Shown here piece by piece: positions 57,840 to 64,000 of a DNA stretch of 64,000 nucleotides (the first letter of the stretch is position 1; every line of letters starts with the position of its first letter). Source of the DNA: Cinclus cinclus (taxonomy: Eukaryota > Chordata > Aves > Passeriformes > Cinclidae); the NCBI RefSeq assembly GCF_963662255.1, contig NC_085059.1, forward strand, positions 16,337,588 to 16,401,587. Direction: 5' to 3'. Below the pieces are notes generated by a model, which was not told the origin of the DNA, made no database searches, and saw only the letters and a list, made by a program, of their open reading frames with translations. The translations under genes were made by a program, and so were the position numbers.

Positions 57840-58450
57840 GGGAATCCACATTCAGTGTGGCTGCTTCACTTCAGTTGCCCAGCAGTCTATTTTTGGTTCA
57901 GAGTCATAGAGCATCATTATTGATGATCTACAAGAAAATATCCAAATTCTAAGACAAAAATCACAGATGACAGAAAAATGGGCAAATTAGTAATTAATAA
58001 ATCAGTTCTTCAGAGTGATCTGGATCCAATGAACAACCAGAGTCCTTTGAACAAGACAAAAATTATGAGGTCCAGGAACCAAGAAAATAGGTCATGCTGA
58101 CTTGCTGAGGTGACTGTGTTTTTGAAGTGATAAACACCTCAATGTGAGCTGCCTGCAGAGGCTGAAAAATTAAATAGGAACCTTGAATGTGTGAACTGGA
58201 GAAGAATGAGCTCATGCAGATATTGCCATGGTACAGAGAAATAAAGGCAGACCATTTTTGCGGTGCTAATGTCACAAATTTAAAAGTGATTCTGAAAAAG
58301 AAAGATTACAAGAATGGGGTGCGTCCTAGAAGTCCTGGCTTACAGGATAAGAGTTCAGTTCATTAGTTTCTCTGAGAGGAGTTGAGAGGTGTTTTACATG
58401 CAGCAACACTGAGGAAAACTGGCAGCAGGGGACCCTTGGATGTCACAGAA
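57840..58450 (+). mobile_element. ancient CR1-like LINE ORF2 remnant, plus strand
   Basis: Decayed but ordered landmarks of the reverse-transcriptase end of a CR1-clade ORF2 can be followed. ATCATTATTGATGATCTA stands for 'ttcatcaatgatcttga'. TCACAGATGACAGAAAAATGG stands for the 'ttgcagatgacaccaaactgg' (F-A/T-D-D-T) motif. AGTGATCTGGATCCAATGAAC stands for 'agggatctggac'. AACACCTCAATGTGAGCTGCC stands for 'cactgaacatgagctcccag'. There are many indels and stops. Together with the copies at 51.4 and 60.6 kb it shows three old plus-strand CR1-type remnants within 10 kb. Confidence 0.6.
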
Positions 58451-60559
58451 AACATCATGGCATGATCTGAGCCCAGCAACTGGTGAGAGAAACACTCAGA
58501 ATAGAAAAAAAAAAAGCAAATGGTTTTAATAATGAACAGCTTGCTGCAGACCATGATGGTTTGCCCAGCATTAAATAAATATTAAAATGGGTTTGGGCAT
58601 CTTTCTAAAACTCATAGCAATGTTCAGCCCAAAGTGGTCAGTTCCTTGGAACAGTCGCTGCCTGGAGCCTCTTGTGCCCCCTCCAGAACTCACCTCATGC
58701 TGTAGACACCCATCCACAGTGTCTCTGTCAGGCTGCTCCTACTCAGGAGCCAAAAGAAGGAAGCACACTGGGTGTTGGCTCACCCTGGGGAAGGGAAGGC
58801 AGAGCAGGGGAAGCAGCAGCTGCTGCCTGCAGGGTCAGGCTGTGCCCAGAGCCTGCCCTGCAGGGGTGGGGAGCAGGCACCGGGCTCTGCCTGCCCTTGG
58901 CCATCCTGCCTGCTGCCTCCCACCATCTGGAAGCACTCGACTGTGTTCTTTTAGCCTAATGCAAAGGGCTTTGCACCAGGCAATCAGCGATGGCAAGTAG
59001 ATAAGTCCTTCCCTTTTGCAGTGGAGAGAGACTATTAGAAGTACTTCTGAAAAAAGAAGTGCCCTTCCAGAACTGCGCTTTGGATTTAGGAACTCTGCAC
59101 TGTCCTTCATCTGTCAGCTTCCTCCTGCTTTCCTCACATTTGATGGCTCACTGCTTCTAGCTTTGCTTCTGCCTGGCTATCCGTTCCTGTTCTCCTGTGA
59201 CTAATATGTGGTTGTATAGTACCACTGAGAGCCTCTGCAAGGTGGTAGCATGGTATATATGGGACCCAGAGGAATTCTGAAATGACCTTTTTAAAAAAAC
59301 AACAGCATAAAATAGATTAGAAAAGGGAAGCAGCTTTGGAGAAGGCTTGATGCTTAGAGCAGCAGCCGCAGCAAAGAGAAGTTAACTGTTTTAGAAGGAG
59401 CTTTTCCCCACCTGAGGTCGATGGGGAAACTTTTCCTGAGTCTCAGTATTCGTTCAGGTGCCAATCTCTCATCCCTCCTCCTGCTCTCCTGTCCTTGCTT
59501 CATCTTCAAAACTAGAGCATCATGGCTCCATATTTAAAAATACTTAATATTTTAGAATTACTGGTATTTTGTGCTGCCGCCCAATGATTGTGGCTGCTCA
59601 GCTGCTGATGGAATGAACAACAGAAGAGCATCACGTGCAGGAGTGAGAGTCCAAACCCTACATCCTTCTGGGGCCAAGGAAGGGATGAGTGCCATGAACG
59701 ATTCACCATTAAGCAGAATTAAAGCTCCACTACTGTAATTTTAATGTATGGCCATAAACTAAAAGACAGACTGAGCCAAGGGCTGCCAGTCCCTCTTTCT
59801 CCCTTCTCTTCCCCTAATGTGCCCTGAGAAAAGCACAGACCCTTCGGGGTACAGTGGTAACCTCAAGAGCAATCCCATGATGAACGTTGCTTTTACAAGA
59901 AAGCCTCATGTCTAATTGTAGCATGGGTGAGGTGGATGAGGGGGAATAGAAGGCTCTGCTGCTTAGCATAAATGATTTGGGGCAGAAATTTAGTGCCTAA
60001 TCTCTTTGTAAAGCATCTAGTGAGGTTCTGGGTAGTTCCTGGGCAGAGTAATAATTGCTCTTTTCTGTTTCATATTTATAATCCAGAAGAGTTGGCCCTT
60101 GAGTAAGTGTAAACTGCACTTCCATCATATTTCCATTTGGGTTATGAATATTTCACACACCTGCAGTCTCAAAAGCACATAATTGCAAACCCACACTCAG
60201 ACAGGGACTGAATAAACACTGTTGCTGATTCTTAATGAGCCATTAATCAGATGTTTAACTACAGGTAATTCCCTTGAGTCCTGATGTCCCAAGAAAAATC
60301 TGTATTCCCTCTAAGTCATAGAGAAGCAGATGACTTATGAACAGGAAATTTGGAGGTGCAGGCTGAATGAACAACACTGGCTTCTCGTGGCAACTCTTAA
60401 TGGTGAAAGGTAAAAATTTTTAAAATTTTCTTTGGGTGTCTAAGTCTCACTGCCATGAGCCATGGGCTGTAGCACCAGACAAGGATTTTGTAGGAGCGAA
60501 AGACTCTTGTTCCAGTTGTTGAAGGGTAAATTTAAGCAAGAGCTGTGAAGATGCTCTGG
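58451..60559. other. unique non-coding DNA, GC-rich at 58.65-58.97 kb
   Basis: The GC-rich piece gives overlapping plus-strand frames of 95-137 codons (58587-59000), all unrecognised and with biased Cys/Pro/Leu composition. AT-rich repeat-free patches at 59700-59760 and 60180-60260 carry several TTAAT sites. No RNA gene was seen. Confidence 0.5.
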
Positions 60560-60870
60560 TTACCTCCTGTCAGTCATCACTACCAGCTTTCCAGGGAGGG
60601 GAGTAAGAGTGTGATTCTTCACACACTGTGAAGTCCCCCTCTGGAATCCACTATCAAAGGAGGGTGTGTATTCCAGCTGCATTTTAACAAGGGATGGATA
60701 ATTTTATGGCCACTCTTATTTGTAGCTTTGCATGGTAAATTAAGGGTAATAAAAGGATAATAAAACCAGGTATTTCAAAGTATACAGCAAACTCTGCAGG
60801 AGTCAGGAAGGAAATTTCTTCCAGCAGCAGTATTGTACTGTGGTTTAGCTAGACTGAAATGGACATGTCT
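60560..60870 (+). mobile_element. ancient CR1-clade LINE 3' UTR, plus strand
   Basis: Recognisable counterparts in order are: TCCCCCTCTGGAATCCACTAT; the ACAAGGGATGGATAATTTTATGGCCA block (60688-60713); and CAGGAAGGAAATTTCTTCC (about 60805-60823), a hallmark 'cagggaggaaatttcttcc' segment of old sauropsid CR1 3' ends. The 3' terminus fades near 60870 without an octamer repeat. The landmarks are better preserved than in the 57.9-kb remnant, and it may be the 3' part of an equally old insertion. Confidence 0.7.
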
Positions 60871-61765
60871 TTCATGGGGAAAATAATCATTTCAGAATAT
60901 TATTTAAGTCCAAATAAGCTCAGTGCTATATTTTGAGCATGAGTTGATGTGCTGAAAAATCATTGCTCAAAAGCACTACAGTCTTCCACTAGAACAGCTC
61001 AACATGTTTGAGGGTTTTTTGACCAAAAAAAAAAAAAAAAAAAAGGTTTTCCTAATTCCTAAACTTGTGTCAAAAACGTGTCTGGTTTCAGTCCCACTTT
61101 CACTGGCACTAAAATGTCATATTGTGCTACAACGGCTTGGTGAGTTACTGATGTTCATGACAGATCTGCTGTAAACAGCATTTTGTAAAGGACACGACGG
61201 TTTTAGGAGCTTATCCATTTCTCTTCATAAAACAGTCACACATTCTCATATCAGCCAAGCAATGAGTGTAGCTGGGTTTCCTCTGAAGAGCAGGCACATG
61301 GAGGTGAAGCCAACCTACACATATTAGATATCAGAGGAGCTCCAGGTTATTAGCTATGGAGAACAAAAGGTTTTAGATGCTCTCTCCATCTGTTTCTCCC
61401 TCCTGTGCCAGACACCCGGAGTAGCAGACCGTGTCTTCACAGACATTTTCCAGGTGGAAAATGTGCATACAAGAAGTGTCTGCATCAACTCCCATATCTC
61501 TTTCCCACAGCACAAGCTCCTTCCATCACAGCTGAAGGAGCCATATTCCAACAGCAGACATCCATAAAGTCTCATTCATGCTTTTAATTCCTGTGGTTTT
61601 CTTCTTTTTTATTTTTTTATTTTTTAAATTTTTGTTGTTGTTGTTGTTGTTTTGGTTTTTTTTGGTTTGTTTTTTTTTGTGGGGCTGTGTGCAAGACACT
61701 GCTTATGGGAACAGTGGATGTGTTTTTACTCATCTCTTTGTAGGAGGATCCTGTATGGCTGTGAT
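60871..61765. other. unique non-coding DNA with homopolymers
   Basis: It contains 20 As at 61025-61044 and a T/G-rich strand at 61600-61680 that includes (GTT)6 at about 61633-61651. There are no genes: the frames at 61354-61587 are short and overlap on opposite strands. Confidence 0.55.
61025..61044. repeat. 20-A homopolymer tract
   Basis: Twenty As flanked by TTTTTTGACC and GGTTTTCC. No AATAAA lies upstream and no recognisable retrocopy is attached. Confidence 0.9.
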
Positions 61766-62150
61766 GCCATAAGAGGCTAACCTGGAACAGATGCTAGACA
61801 GTGTTAAAGGAATAAAGTGGGTATTTATTAAAAGGCCTTCAAAGGATTCACCTTGGGCAGTACAAGAGCCTGGCTGTGGCTCCACCCAAGATGGATCTTG
61901 GGTCATGAGTTTTCACACTTTTATAAGTTTTGGTCTACTTACATATTGGGGTTAGTTGTCCAATTCCAGCTCCAGGTTCTGCAGTGCCATCCTCCCAGAT
62001 TGCTCTCCTCAATTTGCTGTTGTTTGCACTTTTTGGGCCTGAAGCCGCAGCGTTCTCAGGCTGGAAAAGGATTGTTTTGTAAACTAAACTGTGAAGAGAA
62101 CCTGCTAGCACTTTATATGATGTTTGAAGTTATATATTAATGCAGTACAG
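61766..62150 (-). mobile_element. solo LTR of a songbird-type endogenous retrovirus
   Basis: The segment closely follows a passerine LTR that I recall: AACAGATGCTAGACAGTGTTAAAG, AAAAGGCCTTCAAAGGATTC, CACCTTGGGCAGTACAAGAG, TATTGGGGTTAGTTGTCCAATT, TTTTTGGGCCTGAAGCC and CTCAGGCTGGAAAAGGATTG. The working orientation is minus: TATA box CTTATAAAAG (61927-61918), then about 95 bp downstream the poly(A) signal AATAAA (61829-61824). No internal viral genes flank it. It is far better preserved than the old CR1 remnants, so it is a comparatively recent insertion. The exact ends and target-site duplication could not be fixed, and the family name and class (ERVK-like) are uncertain. The 95-codon frame at 61853-62140 is LTR-internal. 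Confidence 0.8.
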
Positions 62151-62647
62151 AATCTGGAAAATATGAAAGCTAAAACTTAAGGCATCAGCTGCACTCCTGC
62201 ACTATTTGCCCTCTCCCTCAGAGACCAGCACAGAGAACTGCAGGTGACTGTGGGGAGATTTTGGGCAGCAAGGCACTGCTCTATTTTATAGCCACATCGC
62301 AAGGTGCTCTCAGGCCCAGGAAAGAACAGATGGAGAGCATGCACAGGTCTTCCTGAAGGGATCAGCCACCAGCAGAGCTGCCCTAACCAGCATGTCCCCC
62401 AGTGTGGGTGCTAAAGGAAGTTCAGATTATTAAAATATGCAGCGTTCACCTATAGGAAGGTGCTGTTCTTCATTCCCTCCCGTGGGAAGTGTGTCTTGCT
62501 GTCAGCAGGCTCTGGATGTGCTGAGCAGAGTCAGTGGCTGCAGCACATGGCAGTGCTGTCCCACCCTCACAGCTGCAATCACCATCTCCATTTTCCCTCC
62601 TGCCTGCTGCTGGCACTGCTAGCTCCCAGCAGCTTTCAGAGCAGGCA

Positions 62648-62684
<37 letters not shown>

Positions 62685-64000
62685 AGGTGTCTTGGTGTGC
62701 AGGAAGGGGAAGTGGAAAGTAAAGGGTAGCAGATAACAACATCAAATGAAAGAGGCACTTCTGCCTCTTTAGAGACAGAAGCATGTGCAAAACCCCCTCT
62801 GTGATTCAGCAGCATCTGCGTGGACATTTCACGTTCAAACAGGGACAAGGTGCTCTGAAAATCTAATGAGAGCAATGTAAAAGTCTTGGTAGGCTGCCCT
62901 CAATAAAACAGCACTTGTCATACAGACGAGAGGGTATATCTTTCATCATTGCTGGGTTCACCTGCCAGAAGAGAGCTGTAAGTTTTCTTTTTTTTTTTTT
63001 TGCATCTACAAATCTTGGAGATCACTGTGATCCATCTAGATGGTTTCTCTATCGGGGAAAAAAAAAAGTGTTTTGAATTTAGTAAATAATCCTCAGGAAT
63101 ATTTACAGAAGATACATAAATGCCAACACCTCCTCCTAAGATATAGTTTAGTGTCTTAAAATCAACATATGCACGCTGGGTGACTGGTTGTGAATATTGT
63201 CCCTGAACAAAAGCCAAGCCAGGCAGGCCAGCAGGGAGCTATGCAAATGGTGAAGAACAATGATCTGCCTTCATTGGGGGCTTAATTTATGAACTAGAGT
63301 TATTAGGTCTTTTTATTGAATGAGTTACTGCATAACCCACTTCTTCCTGTGTCAATAGTTGTGTCCAGGGAGAAGGAAAAAAAAAAAAAACACAGGAAAA
63401 AAAAAACAACAGAAAGGCAAAGGGCCCAGAGCCTGGCACCACTTTGCATGTGCAAATTCAATACTTGAAAATACCAGTGTGAAACTGGTTCCACTTGCTG
63501 TTTTGTACCAGAGAAAAAGAGGCCAAAGTGGGTACTGCAGTTGAGAGAGAAACCCTCTCCCAGGGCATCCACAGCACAGCTTGGCACTGCTCTCTTCCAC
63601 ATGTCAGCTCAGCCACGGGAGATGCTCCAGGTTCCTGCCCTCCACCCCTTGCTCTCCACTGCCTCCCTGGGAGCAGGGACACAGCGTGAGGAACTGGAAT
63701 GGTGTGCACAAAAACGGTCTGAGATTGTAGCAGAAATACAAAATATCAGGAAAAAATTATATTGTGCACATATTGAGCTTCAGATTATTGTCCACTGCTG
63801 TATGCTGGGTGCTGCTGGTTGCCTTTTCAGGACATAACTGAGTGCCTGTAGCTCTGCAGTCCAATAAAAAGATCCACTTCTTGGAGACTCTGATTGCACA
63901 TAATTACTTTTTTCCTTTCTAAATTGCAGTTTAGAGATTCCCCCAGCTTCTGCACCTGACAGTTCAGGAGAATGATCTAAATTCTAAAATCAAATTACAG
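62151..64000. other. unique non-coding DNA with simple repeats
   Basis: Apart from the (CTG)10 listed separately, there is a 13-T run near 62990, an 11-A run at about 63058-63068 and two A-runs (14 and 10 As) at 63376-63405. Frames of 80-106 codons overlap on both strands around the CTG tract and at 63303-63837, and none is recognisable. Confidence 0.5.
62655..62684 (+). repeat. (CTG)10 / (CAG)10 trinucleotide repeat
   Basis: Ten perfect CTG units. In three minus- or plus-strand frames they read as poly-Ala, poly-Leu or poly-Ser inside short chance frames. No flanking sequence indicates a real coding exon. Trinucleotide CTG/CAG tracts form slipped hairpins and are often length-polymorphic. 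Confidence 0.97.

Noticed and set aside
1..64000. CRISPR arrays, bacterial operons, tRNA, rRNA, snoRNA or miRNA genes
   Set aside because: No regular direct repeats with spacers, no Shine-Dalgarno/operon architecture, and no cloverleaf, C/D-box pair or long pre-miRNA-type hairpin was recognised on either strand by eye.

Overview
The window looks like non-coding nuclear DNA from a bird, most likely a songbird (passerine). The evidence is antisense 3' ends of CR1 LINEs with the CR1-type terminal octamer, two avian-type endogenous retrovirus (ERV) solo LTRs, several strongly decayed older CR1-like copies, moderate-to-low GC, no operon-like gene packing, and no open reading frame that reads as a known protein. 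The LTR and repeat family assignments come from recalled consensus sequences, not from a search. No complete gene, tRNA, rRNA or known ncRNA could be supported. The long reading frames present are chance frames, microsatellite translations or frames inside LTRs.

Layout. 1-13.7 kb is unique AT-rich DNA with short inverted repeats (725-745, 2052-2078), a 41-bp-period duplication (1986-2052), an (ATTG)n array and a 17-T tract. 13.7-14.15 kb holds a dense non-B-DNA cluster: a 240-nt uninterrupted homopurine run ((GAAGAG)n, then 29 perfect GAGAA units), then about 17 CATCC units whose minus strand is a serial G-quadruplex sequence. 15.1 kb and 16.3-16.7 kb carry homeodomain/POU-like motif clusters. 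17.04-17.44 kb is a minus-strand CR1 fragment. 17.4-29.6 kb is unique DNA. 29.6-29.95 kb is an ancient minus-strand CR1. 33.0-33.8 kb is a CpG- and TAAT-containing block with the core of a palindromic repeat. 43.6-43.8 kb is a minus-strand CR1 tail. 45.4-45.95 kb is a minus-strand ERVL-type solo LTR. 50.06-50.56 kb is CpG-enriched and carries the only exon-like reading frame in the window, 49 codons on the minus strand with a C-x2-C-x9-C-x2-C motif and usable splice sites. 51.4-52.9 kb is a pile of ancient repeats that includes a perfect 20-bp tandem duplication and a canonical G-quadruplex. 57.9-58.5 kb and 60.6-60.9 kb are further ancient plus-strand CR1-like remnants. 61.77-62.15 kb is a second, better-preserved minus-strand LTR. 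62.65 kb has (CTG)10.

The window is best read as a gene desert or the inside of a very large intron. Its content is old retroposons, a few younger LTR/CR1 insertions, microsatellites, and patches whose composition resembles conserved non-coding regulatory DNA. That last reading is inference, because no alignment could be run.
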